Positions 1 to 7,773 of a stretch of 37,955 nt of DNA are shown piece by piece. Source of the DNA: Deltaproteobacteria bacterium (GTDB lineage: Bacteria > Desulfobacterota > Syntrophia > Syntrophales > JAFGHS01). Every line of letters begins with the position of its first letter. Position 1 is the first letter of the stretch. The notes under the pieces are model-generated. The model did not search any database. It saw only the letters and a program-made list of their open reading frames with translations, and was not told where the DNA came from. Both the position numbers and the translations under genes were made by a program. The DNA is taken from NCBI GenBank assembly GCA_016928025.1, contig JAFGLN010000107.1, forward strand, positions 1 through 37,955. Direction: 5' to 3'.

Positions 1-2
1 AC

Positions 3-86
3 GAACTGTTTCACATCATGGTCCTTCTGGGCTTCGGGTTCCACTATGTGATGATTTTCCTCGTCTATTTCGAGAAGGTCGCTTAA
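3..86 (+). CDS. C-terminal end of a hemolysin III / PAQR-family membrane protein (partial)
   Basis: The window opens inside a reading frame that ends with TAA at 84-86. The last 27 residues form one hydrophobic helix beginning ELFHIMVLLG and ending FEKVA. A His four residues into the segment, followed by VLLG and a second His about ten residues later, is the pattern of the last transmembrane helix of hemolysin III (YqfA/PAQR, adiponectin-receptor-like) proteins, where these histidines are putative metal ligands. Only the tail is visible, so the family call rests on a short match; another polytopic membrane protein is possible. The following gene starts about 170 bp downstream. Confidence 0.55.
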   Translation, partial: ELFHIMVLLGFGFHYVMIFLVYFEKVA

Positions 87-256
87 AGAAACACGAGAAA
101 CACGGGGACACCATACGAATTTTATCTTGACGCAATATGAAAAAGCTCTTAAGAATTAATCATAGTCCGTGCGGCAAGAGTCTTTGCTTCAAATTATCCA
201 CATTTCATCACACTGCGCGAAGTTTGTCTTTCAAATCAACACTTAGGCGGATAGCT

Positions 257-934
257 ATGAATTCATCCGTTCTAAAAAATCTTCAGACCCGCATCATTCG
301 TACGTCCGATCTGACGGATGCCGATCGGCAGATCATCCATGTCCTGTTCGATCTGACCTATGAGCAGGCCAATCATGAGTATCTTGACAAGTCATTAAAA
401 AAACTGCGATTCTTGGCCCTGGCCCACGATCAGAGCACACCGGCCGGATTTGCCTTGGGAGATGCCGTCATGTCGCCTCTTCCGCGAATGGCCGAACTGC
501 AATGCGTCGTTCTGGCGGGCATATGCTGTGTTGCCTCCGACTATCGCCGCCTGGGGCTTTTTGCTCATCTCGAAGCGTTGTCCATCCGGGAAAGCGGACT
601 TATAAAACCGGAGGGAAGAAAACTGGTTTGCGGCCGCATGGCCCATCCGGTCAGTTTGCGCATTATGAGAGATAATCCTACCGTCGTACCGAAATACGGG
701 CTTACTCCTTCCAAGTGGCAAAAAGAAATCGGACTTCGCGTCGCCGAGCTTTATGATGTGGCACTCAATACGGAAACGTTTGTGGTCGTCGGCGAGGGCC
801 AGCCGATTGGATTTCCGAAAATGGAACTTAATGTTCCAGAAGAGGAATGGTTGCCTTTCCGGTCGGTCAATCGAGGTCGCGGCGATTCGCTCCTGGCGAT
901 ATCCTGGACTCCGGATGCACCGCAGGGATGGTAA
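257..934 (+). CDS. GNAT-like protein of unknown substrate
   Basis: The product is 225 residues if it starts at ATG 257. The frame is open back to 137, but the extra 40 residues are basic, Ser-rich and look non-coding; AGGCGG about 8 bases before 257 is a weak ribosome site. Residues about 20-110 resemble the GNAT N-acetyltransferase fold: a beta-strand with LQCVVLAGICCVASDYRRLG followed by FAHLEAL fits motif A, where a V-x-x-x-x-R-x-x-G segment contacts acetyl-CoA pyrophosphate. The rest (PEGRKLVCGRMAHPVSLR and a Trp/Pro-rich tail) is not a standard GNAT end. I do not recognise the subfamily or the acceptor. It appears to be a single-gene unit convergent with the HDAC-family gene. Confidence 0.6.
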   Translation: MNSSVLKNLQTRIIRTSDLTDADRQIIHVLFDLTYEQANHEYLDKSLKKLRFLALAHDQSTPAGFALGDAVMSPLPRMAELQCVVLAGICCVASDYRRLGLFAHLEALSIRESGLIKPEGRKLVCGRMAHPVSLRIMRDNPTVVPKYGLTPSKWQKEIGLRVAELYDVALNTETFVVVGEGQPIGFPKMELNVPEEEWLPFRSVNRGRGDSLLAISWTPDAPQGW

Positions 935-1090
935 TAAAGGGTAATATATTTGGATCATATGCCCTGGCGATGCCACGACAAGAATTGCTTTGAACACCCA
1001 CGCCAAGAAAAAACACTGAACAGAACTCGGTAAAATCCGCAGGCTGCAAAAGGGCAGAGATATAGCACTTCAAAACTCTTCAGGTACCAT

Positions 1091-1834
1091 CTACTTGTCC
1101 ATGCCTTCCAGAAGAGCCAGGGTGTTGTCTCCCAAGACTTTGTGGTTGTAGCCCCCTTCGAGGACGGCAAAATATCCCGCGCCGTTGCGGTCCGCCGCTC
1201 GCCTCACCAGACAGCCGATCTCGACGTAATCGCTTCGGTCGAGGACGCCGCCCCAATCCTGCAGGGCGTTGTCGAATCCGGCGGAGATGCCGATGATGTC
1301 GCAGGGTCGTCCGGCCAGGGCGGTTTCCACTTCTTTAAGATAGGCCAGTGGTTCCGGAGACGACGGGTTACAGATATCCACATAGCCGGATGATCCGAGA
1401 ATATTGATGGTGCCGTCGCCGACATGGAGGTCGATGTCCAGGATGAGTGCTCTTTTGATTTTTCCTTCTTTTTTCAATTTCGTGATCGCCACGGCCATGT
1501 TGTTGAAAAAGCAGAATCCCCACGCTCTGCCGGTGGAGGCGTGATGCCCCGGCGGTCGGATGAGGGCGAAGGCGGGTTCGGTGAGTCCGATTTCGGCCGC
1601 CTGAATCGCACCGCCGGCGGCCAGGGCGGCGATGGGATACAGGCCGTCGCCTTTGACCTCGCTAATATGGGACTGTGTATGGACGGCGGCAATGTCTTCC
1701 TCCGTTGCGGGGACGGCGTCGAGGAAATCGTATTTGTCCCAGATTTCGCCGACGATGGTTTCCAGGCGGCCCGGTTCGGAAGCCGGATCATGCGTATAGA
1801 CCTGATAAAAATCGTAATGGAAGATGATCTTCAA
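1091..1834 (-). CDS. Histone deacetylase-family amidohydrolase (acetylpolyamine/AcuC-like)
   Basis: This 247-residue protein belongs to the zinc-dependent HDAC/acetoin-utilisation/acetylpolyamine amidohydrolase superfamily, which hydrolyses N-acyl-lysine or acetyl-polyamine amides in the cytoplasm. The catalytic His pair is in RPPGHH (93-98); zinc ligands are D135 and H137 in LDIDLHVGDGT and D188 in SAGFD; the transition-state Tyr is Y229 in EGGYN. All key residues are present, so it should be active. It is shorter than the usual 300-370 residues, mainly because the N-terminal part is trimmed. The start is TTG at 1834, supported by AAAGGAG seven bases upstream; no ATG fits. The substrate cannot be told from sequence. 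The upstream neighbour on the same strand is an acyl-CoA dehydrogenase 470 bp away with a terminator between, so it is probably transcribed separately. Confidence 0.88.
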   Translation of the reverse strand: MKIIFHYDFYQVYTHDPASEPGRLETIVGEIWDKYDFLDAVPATEEDIAAVHTQSHISEVKGDGLYPIAALAAGGAIQAAEIGLTEPAFALIRPPGHHASTGRAWGFCFFNNMAVAITKLKKEGKIKRALILDIDLHVGDGTINILGSSGYVDICNPSSPEPLAYLKEVETALAGRPCDIIGISAGFDNALQDWGGVLDRSDYVEIGCLVRRAADRNGAGYFAVLEGGYNHKVLGDNTLALLEGMDK

Positions 1835-2119
1835 TTTGCTTCTCCTTTCCCGCCGACGATAGTTTCTTCATGGAATTTAATTCTATTTCAGAGTAAAGAG
1901 AATGACTCTCGTTTGTCAATGAAATTAAATTGCCTCTGCTTTCGAGCTTGAATAAACGTGATCATGGAGTCATTTGGAGCCCTTTGCCGTTCAAGAATCT
2001 TTTCTCTACCCTGTCGTTTCCGCGTCCCTGAATTATTAAAATTTCAACGGTCGACAGGATTCTCACGGAGCGGCCATTGAAATTTTTTGGCCAACAAATC
2101 AAGGCGAAGCGGAAGATAA

Positions 2120-2204
2120 GCGATTCCCCTTGTTTGAGCCGAAGGCGAGTTTGGGAATCGCCTGAAGCGAGCCTTAGATTTGATCCGAAAAATTTAAGGC
2201 TCGC
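2120..2204. repeat. Two adjacent intergenic hairpins
   Basis: Two perfect inverted repeats lie side by side in the HDAC/acyl-CoA dehydrogenase gap: GCGATTCCC (2120-2128) with GGGAATCGC (2153-2161), and GCGAGCCTTA (2167-2176) with TAAGGCTCGC (2195-2204). GGGATTCC recurs at about 2210. The arrangement resembles a dispersed palindromic (REP/BIME-like) element rather than a terminator, since no T tract follows. Open frames across it look non-coding. I cannot count copies elsewhere in the genome from this window. Confidence 0.5.
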
Positions 2205-2230
2205 GGAGAGGGATTCCTGAGGCCGCTCTT

Positions 2231-2278
2231 CATAAAAAAGAAAAAGGGGCAGGCCGTCCATGTGCGGCCTGCCCCTTT
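2231..2278 (-). terminator. Intrinsic terminator of acyl-CoA dehydrogenase 1
   Basis: A perfect 14-bp stem (2243-2256 paired with 2265-2278, AAAGGGGCAGGCCG) closes an 8-base loop; read on the minus strand it is followed by a T-rich run (plus-strand 2233-2245). It lies 27 bases after the stop of the dehydrogenase at 2305. Confidence 0.9.
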
Positions 2279-2304
2279 GATGAAACGACTTTGTCGATAA
2301 TATC

Positions 2305-4116
2305 TTATACCACGAACGCCTCATCGGGAATTCGGACGCAACTCGTTTCGTCCTTCTTGAGAATCTCGCATTTGGCCGGGATCAGGGCCGTCGTGCGCTG
2401 AATGAAGAACTTGGCGCTTTCGATCTTTCCCGTATAGAACATCTTCTCACTGTCGCTGGTCGCTTTGTCCAGGCCTTTGGAGCCTTCAACGGCCATCCGG
2501 AGATGCAGCCAGCCGCATACGGCATCGCCGACGCAGTTCAGGAAATCCATCGCGGCAATGAGGGGAACGAAGGGGTTCTTCGTCAGCATGCCGGCAAAGT
2601 CCATCGCCGTTGTGAGGATGGCGTTGACGGCGGCTTCGACGACGGCCGCGTCGTCTTTCAGATTGTCCATGCCTTTGGCCTCGGCAACGAACGGATTGCC
2701 TTCCGTCATGAGGTTCATGAAAAATTGGCCGCCCTCCATGGCCAGCTTGCGTCCCAGGAGGTCCATGGCCTGGATGCCGTTGGTGCCTTCATAGATGGTG
2801 TTGATCTTCTGGTCGCGCATCATCTGCTCGACGGGGTATTCCCGGCAGTAGCCGTATCCGCCGTAGGTCTGGACGGCCAGGTCGTTGACGACAAGACCCA
2901 TTTCCGTGCAGTAGGATTTCACGATAGGGGTGAGGACTTCGACCATGCCGGACCATTTTTTCTTCTCCTCGTCGTTTTCCGCCACCTTCTGCATGTCCAT
3001 GGCCCAGTAGCAGAACAGGCAGAGGGCCCGGATGCCTTCCGTGATGGATTTCTGCTTCAGGAGCATCCGTCGCACATCGGGATGCTGGATGATGGGCACA
3101 TACCGCTGGCCCGTGAAGAGGTTGTTGCCCTGGAGACGTTCCTTCGCGTAGGACAGGGCATGCAGGTAGCCTGACGTGGCGAGGGAGACGCCCATCATGC
3201 CCACACCCTGTCGCTCTTCGTTCATCATGTGGAACATGATCTCCATGCCCTGCCGTTCGGCACCCATGAGATAACCGATGCAGTCGCCGTTGTCGCCGAA
3301 ATTGAGGGTGCAGGTCGCATTGCCGTGGATGCCCATTTTATGCTCGATATTGCCGGTGACGACATCGTTGAACTCACCCACACTGCCGTCGGGATTGACG
3401 CGGTACTTCGGGACGAGGAAGATGGAAATGCCCTTGGTGCCAAGGGGATCGCCCTCGATCCGGGCCAGCACGGGATGGATAATATTTTCCGTCAGGTCGT
3501 GGTCGCCGGACGAAATGAAGCACTTCGTGCCTTTGATGGAATATGTGCCGTCGGGGTTCTTCTTGGCCGTCGACTTCAACGCGCCTACGTCGGAGCCGGC
3601 GCCCGGCTCGGTCAGGCACATCGTGCCGCCCCATTCGCCGGCGAACATCTTCGGTAAATAAAGGTTCTTTAACTCATCGGTGCAGAATTTCTCGATCAGT
3701 TTGGCCGCCCCGTGGGTCAGGCCTGCGTACATCAGGAAGGCCTGGTTGCAGCCCAGAAACATGGAACTGGTGCAAGCGGCAACGATCTCCGGAAACCCCT
3801 GACCGCCCCAGTCCGGACTGTCCGACGTGGTCATCCAGCCGCCCTCACAGTATAATTTCCATAACCGATGGTAGGCTTCCGGGGCGAACACTTTGCCGTC
3901 TTTGAAGACGGCGTCCACCGGGTTGCCGTGTACTTCATCGGGATAGGACGGAGCGATTTCATTTTCCGACAGCTTGGCGGCGGAGTCGATGACCATGTCC
4001 ACCGTGTCTCCATCGTAGTCGGCAAAAGGTCCCTTGCCGAGCAGTTGTTCATCCATTTTAAATACTTCATGCAACATAAATTTCAAATCTCTTACATCTA
4101 CCCATTGACTAGCCAT
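2305..4116 (-). CDS. Acyl-CoA dehydrogenase, FadE5-type 600-residue form (copy 1)
   Basis: This 603-residue FAD flavoenzyme should oxidise an acyl-CoA to the 2,3-enoyl-CoA, passing electrons to an electron-transfer flavoprotein. It has the long architecture: a short N-terminal extension (MASQWVDVRDLKF), the dehydrogenase core, and an extra C-terminal helical domain (after about 470). The FAD/substrate motif TEPGAGSDVG is at 170-179 and the catalytic base is E443 in IYEGTNGIQ, preceded by QTYGGYGY. The start is ATG 4116 because AAAGGAGG sits six bases before it; the 18 residues further upstream (to 4170) are not family-like. It is a paralogue of the gene at 5329-7155. Substrate chain type is unknown; long-chain, branched or aromatic-derived acyl-CoAs are all possible in this organism type. 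Confidence 0.93.
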   Translation of the reverse strand: MASQWVDVRDLKFMLHEVFKMDEQLLGKGPFADYDGDTVDMVIDSAAKLSENEIAPSYPDEVHGNPVDAVFKDGKVFAPEAYHRLWKLYCEGGWMTTSDSPDWGGQGFPEIVAACTSSMFLGCNQAFLMYAGLTHGAAKLIEKFCTDELKNLYLPKMFAGEWGGTMCLTEPGAGSDVGALKSTAKKNPDGTYSIKGTKCFISSGDHDLTENIIHPVLARIEGDPLGTKGISIFLVPKYRVNPDGSVGEFNDVVTGNIEHKMGIHGNATCTLNFGDNGDCIGYLMGAERQGMEIMFHMMNEERQGVGMMGVSLATSGYLHALSYAKERLQGNNLFTGQRYVPIIQHPDVRRMLLKQKSITEGIRALCLFCYWAMDMQKVAENDEEKKKWSGMVEVLTPIVKSYCTEMGLVVNDLAVQTYGGYGYCREYPVEQMMRDQKINTIYEGTNGIQAMDLLGRKLAMEGGQFFMNLMTEGNPFVAEAKGMDNLKDDAAVVEAAVNAILTTAMDFAGMLTKNPFVPLIAAMDFLNCVGDAVCGWLHLRMAVEGSKGLDKATSDSEKMFYTGKIESAKFFIQRTTALIPAKCEILKKDETSCVRIPDEAFVV

Positions 4117-4208
4117 ATGGTCCTCCTTTGATTGATGACGTGAACACGCTCCGCTCCTCGGCTTTTCCATTTACGGGAAACAAAAAAGTCGGATGGATTC
4201 ATGTTCAT

Positions 4209-4236
4209 AAACGCCCCGGTGGGGCAAACGTGTCAA
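4209..4236 (-). promoter_or_regulatory. Possible promoter of acyl-CoA dehydrogenase 1, with GC dyad in the spacer
   Basis: On the minus strand a perfect -35 hexamer TTGACA (plus 4231-4236, in the context CTTCTTGACA) is followed by a GCCCC-3-GGGGC dyad (4213-4225) and a poor -10 near TTTATG. The same CTTCTTGACA context precedes the aminotransferase gene at 23495. The -10 is weak, so this is tentative. Confidence 0.3.
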
Positions 4237-4389
4237 GAAGAATTTGACTGACAGTTATTCGAATATGGCGCGCCTTGGTCTATGAGCGATATATTATTCA
4301 CAGGGCGCCGGGCTGAACCAAGGGCAACCCGCTAAAGGCCGGATTTGTCCGGGCAGGCTGCTTTGATGGGGCAGAGCGCCGGATCGCGC

Positions 4390-4680
4390 CTATTCCTTGA
4401 CCCTTCTAAGCTCCATTTTGACCAGATTGTACTTATCCATACATTCCGCATTGACGACATCGGGATCGCCCCAAGTGGAAGGAAAGCCGCCCCCGAACTG
4501 TAACATCATGAGCTGGGGATAAATATCATGGTAAAAAAAACCGCAAAGACCCGCCGTGTCGTGGCAGCTGATTTCAAAACTGTCACCCTCTTCGTGGCCC
4601 CATGAACAATTGCCCTTGACGGATTTGACGGTTGCAATAATTTTGTATCCTGTTTGTGCAGCTGTTTTGGATTTCGCCAT
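4390..4680 (-). CDS. TIGR04076-type small protein
   Basis: This 96-residue cytoplasmic protein matches the TIGR04076 family of unknown function, common in anaerobic bacteria and archaea. Visible family marks are a strand-rich start (YKIIATVKSVKG), CSWGHEEGDSFEIS (Cys and Gly-Asp turn), the region GLCGFFYHDIYPQLMMLQFGG (aromatic segment before the GG turn), and a late Cys in NAECMDKYN. The start is ATG 4680, with AAGGAGG eight bases upstream. It has its own consensus promoter (see 4753-4781) and is monocistronic between two acyl-CoA dehydrogenases. The conserved cysteines might bind a metal or be redox active, but no function is established to my knowledge. Confidence 0.8.
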   Translation of the reverse strand: MAKSKTAAQTGYKIIATVKSVKGNCSWGHEEGDSFEISCHDTAGLCGFFYHDIYPQLMMLQFGGGFPSTWGDPDVVNAECMDKYNLVKMELRRVKE

Positions 4681-4752
4681 AGTGCCGCCTCCTTGGTCAT
4701 AGTCGATGGTGATAGTGGTGGCTTTCGAAAGAATATCTTTTCATATTGATGG

Positions 4753-4781
4753 ATTATAGATAACACCCGCCTTTGTGTCAA
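4753..4781 (-). promoter_or_regulatory. Consensus sigma-70 promoter for the TIGR04076 gene
   Basis: On the minus strand TTGACA (plus 4776-4781) is followed, after exactly 17 bases, by TATAAT (plus 4753-4758): both hexamers match the housekeeping consensus 6/6. Transcription would start about 65 bases before the ATG at 4680. Confidence 0.85.
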
Positions 4782-4795
4782 GGCAATTCATCGGT

Positions 4796-4829
4796 AAAAA
4801 CGACGTTTGATGAATCGTTGCAAACGTCG
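4796..4829 (-). terminator. Hairpin with T tract between the ligase remnant and TIGR04076
   Basis: CGACGTTTG (4801-4809) pairs perfectly with CAAACGTCG (4821-4829); on the minus strand the stem is followed by TTTTTA. It would end transcription coming from the acyl-CoA ligase remnant and insulate the consensus promoter just downstream. Confidence 0.65.
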
Positions 4830-4835
4830 GAATTG

Positions 4836-4875
4836 TTTCACTTGTCAGCGGCATTAAAGCCGTTAACAGGTGAAA
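4836..4875. repeat. Long imperfect inverted repeat
   Basis: TTTCACTTGTCAGCGGC (4836-4852) pairs with GCCGTTAACAGGTGAAA (4859-4875) with three mismatches around a six-base loop. It sits directly after the stop of the decayed ligase and before the terminator hairpin. Old terminator or mobile-element scar are both possible. Confidence 0.5.
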
Positions 4876-4885
4876 GCCGGTATTT

Positions 4886-5145
4886 TTATTTCTTGATGAT
4901 CAGGGCATCCGGTGCTTCGAGCAGATTAACCGCCGTTGTTTCCGGATGAATGACCGCCGGTTCCCTCTTCCGGCAGGCGACCTTTTGACTTTATCGGCAT
5001 ACCATGCCAGGTTGCTCATGGCTTGGCCAGCGAAAAGTGGATTTTTGAGAATGGCGACGCCGGTTTCCTTGATTCTTTCGAGGGCTTCTGACACAATTTC
5101 CGTGGGTGATGCGACAAGGGTTACCAGGATGATCGGCTTGGTCAT
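4886..5145 (-). pseudogene. C-terminal remnant of an acyl-CoA ligase (NDP-forming type), frameshifted
   Basis: From 5145 the frame encodes KPIILVTLVASPTEIVSEAL, then ERIKETGVAILKNPLFAGQA and AMSNLAWYADKVK. This matches the end of the succinyl-CoA-ligase-like domain of NDP-forming acyl-CoA synthetases, where a 'KPV...SPEE..ALE..G.PV...P..A..AL..L..Y' pattern closes the CoA-binding half. Near 4985 the frame shifts: the original frame ends at 4900 in unlike sequence, whereas the neighbouring frame continues with EPAVIHPETTAVNLLEAPDA and ends at TAA 4886-4888. There is a stop codon just before the apparent start and no ribosome site. Only about 85 of the usual 450-700 residues remain. I judge it a decayed gene; a live 81-residue product is unlikely. 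Confidence 0.6.
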
Positions 5146-5212
5146 TGTAAAGATTCATCGGTTATTGTCTGCCGACGGCATTGATAAAGACCTTTGCGCC
5201 TGCGGCAAAATG

Positions 5213-5247
5213 AAAAGGGGGCCCGGCGCATACCTGGTCCCCCTTTT
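5213..5247 (-). terminator. Intrinsic terminator of acyl-CoA dehydrogenase 2
   Basis: AAAAGGGGG (5213-5221) pairs with CCCCCTTTT (5239-5247), extended inward by a CCGGG/CCTGG-type pairing. On the minus strand it is followed by CATTTTG. It lies about 80 bases past the stop at 5329. The stem is symmetric and could work in both directions. Confidence 0.8.
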
Positions 5248-5328
5248 CGTGTTGATGCTTTCCGTTTTGCTGAAAGTATCCCGGCCGCCGCCCCATTGAG
5301 GTTCCGGCTCATTCAGCGACAGACAAAT

Positions 5329-7155
5329 TTAAAAGGACTCTTCCGGAATATCAAGAACGGACGTATCACCGGCCTTGAAGATTTCGGCGAGGGTGGAAAT
5401 ATAAGGCACGATATTCCGGATATAATACCGGGCGCTTTGGACCTTGCCTTCGTAAAATGCATACTCATAGTGGTCCTTGCCCAACTCGGCGATTTTCTTC
5501 AGCGAGATGATCGCCTGAGCGGCCAGCAGATTACCGCAATGGAGCATGGATGTGCAGTGCAGGATCCGGGTTGAGAAGGTCGGCACCATACGGATATTGC
5601 TCTGGAAGTACGTCATTACATTCATATAGATGCCCAGATAATCGGCATAAGCCTTTTGGAGCAATTCAAACTCCTTTTCGAGACCGGCGGCATTTTTGTT
5701 CTCTTCAATGAATTTGCCTTCATCGTCCAGCCAGCTCTTGAACAACTGGCCGCCCTCCAAAGTGAATTTCCTTCCGATGAGGTCCATGGACTGGATATAG
5801 TTGGTTCCTTCCCAGATTGCATAAATGCGGCATTCTCTGGCCTGTCTCGCCACGGGATACTCTTCGATAAAGCCGTAGCCGCCGTAAGTCTGAATGGCTT
5901 CGGAGATCAAATCCCAGGCCTTGTCGGAGCAGTAAGCTTTCGCCAGGGGATTCAGAACCTGGACGTTGCGGCTGGCCAGCTTTTGTTCTTCCGGCTTGTC
6001 GCTGAAGCTTGCCAGATCGACGTTGTACCAGGTTTCAAAGATCAGGGCGCGCATGGCGTCCAGATGGGCCTTCTGGTCCAACAGCATCCGACGGATGTCT
6101 TCATGTTTGATAATGGGGACACCGGGACCCTTGGGATCGGTGATGAGTTTGCCCTGGATGCGTTCCTTGGCGTAATTGACGGCGTTGTTGTAGGCAACCG
6201 TCGCGACGGCCGTCGCCGAATGGCCGGAGCCGTGTCGCGCCGAATTCATCAACTGGAACATCTTGGCCATACCGTCGGCAACGCCCTTTTCATTCGGCGG
6301 ATTGCCGATCAGATAGCCCCGGCAGTTGTTCTCATCGCCGAAGCTCAACATGGCGGTGGCGGAACCCTGAAGGCCCAATTTGTGTTCAATGGCGACGGTG
6401 GTCACGTCGTTCGGCTCACCCAGTGAGCCATCGTCATTGACCCAGATTTTCGGTACGATCATCAAGGTAATGCCCTTGGTGCCCGGGGCCGCCCCTTCGA
6501 TTCTCGCCAGAAGCAGATGGATGATATTCTCCGTCAGGTCGTGGTCGCCGCTGGTGATGAAGCATTTCGTTCCCTTGATCTTATAGATGCCGGGGGTTTC
6601 CGTCGGGAAGGCTTTCGTAATGGAGGCCCCCACGTCGCTGCCGGCGCCCGGCTCCGTCAGGCACATGGTGCCGCCCCACTCGGCGCTGAACATCTTGGGC
6701 AGGAATTTTTGTTTTTGTTCTTCCGTACCGAAACTGTGGATCAACATCCCGGCACCCAAAGCCAGACCGGAATAAGGCGCGAAGGAAGGGTTTGCCGCAT
6801 CGAAAAACTCATGACAGGCACCGCGCAGCGTGCCGGGCATGGTGCCTTCTTCATCGGGATCATGGACACCCCAGCCGTTTTCCTGCATAAAGTGGAATAG
6901 CTTGTGGAAGGACGGGGGGACGAAAACTTTCCCGTCTTCGAACTTCAAGCCGATGGTTTCCGCGTCGTCATTGGTCGGAGCGACCACTTCTTTGGCGACC
7001 TTCAGCGCCTGATCCAGATAGGTGCTGATGTCATCGACTTCAAAATACCCTTGGAACTTCGGACAATCAAAAACCCTCTGCATATCGAGCCACTCTTTTA
7101 AAATAAATTCGTGGTCCCTGGTGTAGTAAATAAAGTTGCTTTTTCCCGCTGCCAT
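5329..7155 (-). CDS. Acyl-CoA dehydrogenase, FadE5-type 600-residue form (copy 2)
   Basis: This 608-residue flavoprotein is a paralogue of the gene at 2305-4116 with the same long architecture: N-terminal extension (residues 1-40), dehydrogenase core, and a C-terminal helical domain from about 480. TEPGAGSDVG is at 167-176, QTYGGYGF at 422-429, and the catalytic base is E449 in IWEGTNYIQ. The reaction is acyl-CoA to 2,3-enoyl-CoA with electron transfer to ETF. The start at 7155 has AGGAGG ten bases upstream. It diverges from the AMACR-like gene across a 618-bp control region, which hints at shared use in oxidation of branched or 2-methyl acyl-CoAs; that link is inference. Confidence 0.93.
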   Translation of the reverse strand: MAAGKSNFIYYTRDHEFILKEWLDMQRVFDCPKFQGYFEVDDISTYLDQALKVAKEVVAPTNDDAETIGLKFEDGKVFVPPSFHKLFHFMQENGWGVHDPDEEGTMPGTLRGACHEFFDAANPSFAPYSGLALGAGMLIHSFGTEEQKQKFLPKMFSAEWGGTMCLTEPGAGSDVGASITKAFPTETPGIYKIKGTKCFITSGDHDLTENIIHLLLARIEGAAPGTKGITLMIVPKIWVNDDGSLGEPNDVTTVAIEHKLGLQGSATAMLSFGDENNCRGYLIGNPPNEKGVADGMAKMFQLMNSARHGSGHSATAVATVAYNNAVNYAKERIQGKLITDPKGPGVPIIKHEDIRRMLLDQKAHLDAMRALIFETWYNVDLASFSDKPEEQKLASRNVQVLNPLAKAYCSDKAWDLISEAIQTYGGYGFIEEYPVARQARECRIYAIWEGTNYIQSMDLIGRKFTLEGGQLFKSWLDDEGKFIEENKNAAGLEKEFELLQKAYADYLGIYMNVMTYFQSNIRMVPTFSTRILHCTSMLHCGNLLAAQAIISLKKIAELGKDHYEYAFYEGKVQSARYYIRNIVPYISTLAEIFKAGDTSVLDIPEESF

Positions 7156-7773
7156 TTTATTAATGCCTCCTGATTAAATTTTTATTCTCGTGGATGTTGA
7201 TTCGTGCTTCAGATATTTGTTGCCTTCCAATGGAGAGACCTTTATTCCGGCTTGAGAAATCGATCGGGCCGCCGTAATGAAGATCGAGATTACTCCCGGA
7301 CATTAATGGGGGCAGATGAAACGATGTTACCCCTGAAGAAAGCTTGGTTGATGGATTTAGCGGATGATTGTATGAATTGTTGTCGGCATTACACAAGACA
7401 CATTAGAAATTTAGCTTGAATTGCAACTTAACAAGACAATAATGCCATTGACAGCATGAATACCTGAAAGAACCGCTATTATTCCAAATAATAAGCTTTT
7501 TGAGCCAACATACGAGTATGAGGTTCATATCTTATACTCAAAAGTTTGTAAAGATAAATTGCAAAGATTTTTAAGGACCAAGGCATAAAATTAAGCAATT
7601 CATAAATCGACTTTTTATATCCAGTTTAAAAAATTGCGTCAAAAGTATAACTTATGTTAGACAGTTCTTTAAAAACAGGTTTGCCCTGAAATTAATGTCA
7701 TTATCGTTGGGGGAACAACTGATTATTGGGTTTATTTAAAGTCAAACCATCAATCACCAAAAAGGATGGGGAT
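7156..7773. other. AT-rich divergent intergenic region
   Basis: These 618 bases separate acyl-CoA dehydrogenase 2 (leftward) from the AMACR-like gene (rightward). Short open frames here have no ribosome sites or family resemblance. A candidate leftward promoter is TTGTGT-18-TACAAT near 7370-7400 (weak), and TATAAC near 7640 could serve the rightward gene, but neither has a good partner hexamer. An inverted repeat at 7514-7539 may be an operator. No RNA gene was recognised. Confidence 0.5.
7514..7539. promoter_or_regulatory. Operator-like inverted repeat
   Basis: GAGTAT (7514-7519) and ATACTC (7534-7539) form a perfect dyad with 14 bases between, in the divergent control region. Length and position suit a dimeric regulator such as a TetR-family fatty-acid regulator, but no regulator gene is in the window and the arms are short. 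Confidence 0.25.

Noticed and set aside
137-256. N-terminal extension of the GNAT-like gene
   Set aside because: Basic, Ser-rich and unlike the rest; ATG 257 has the only plausible ribosome site.
1962-2324. Open frame of 120 codons on the minus strand downstream of acyl-CoA dehydrogenase 1
   Set aside because: It spans the hairpins and terminator, overlaps the end of the dehydrogenase, has no ribosome site and no protein-like composition.
4339-4352. CCGGA/TCCGG hairpin after the TIGR04076 gene
   Set aside because: Five-base stem without a T tract; not enough for a terminator call.
7160-7396. 78-codon frame upstream of acyl-CoA dehydrogenase 2
   Set aside because: Low-complexity, no Shine-Dalgarno, and it occupies the likely promoter region.
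7448-7453. TTGACA in the divergent intergenic region
   Set aside because: No -10-like hexamer 16-18 bases downstream on that strand.
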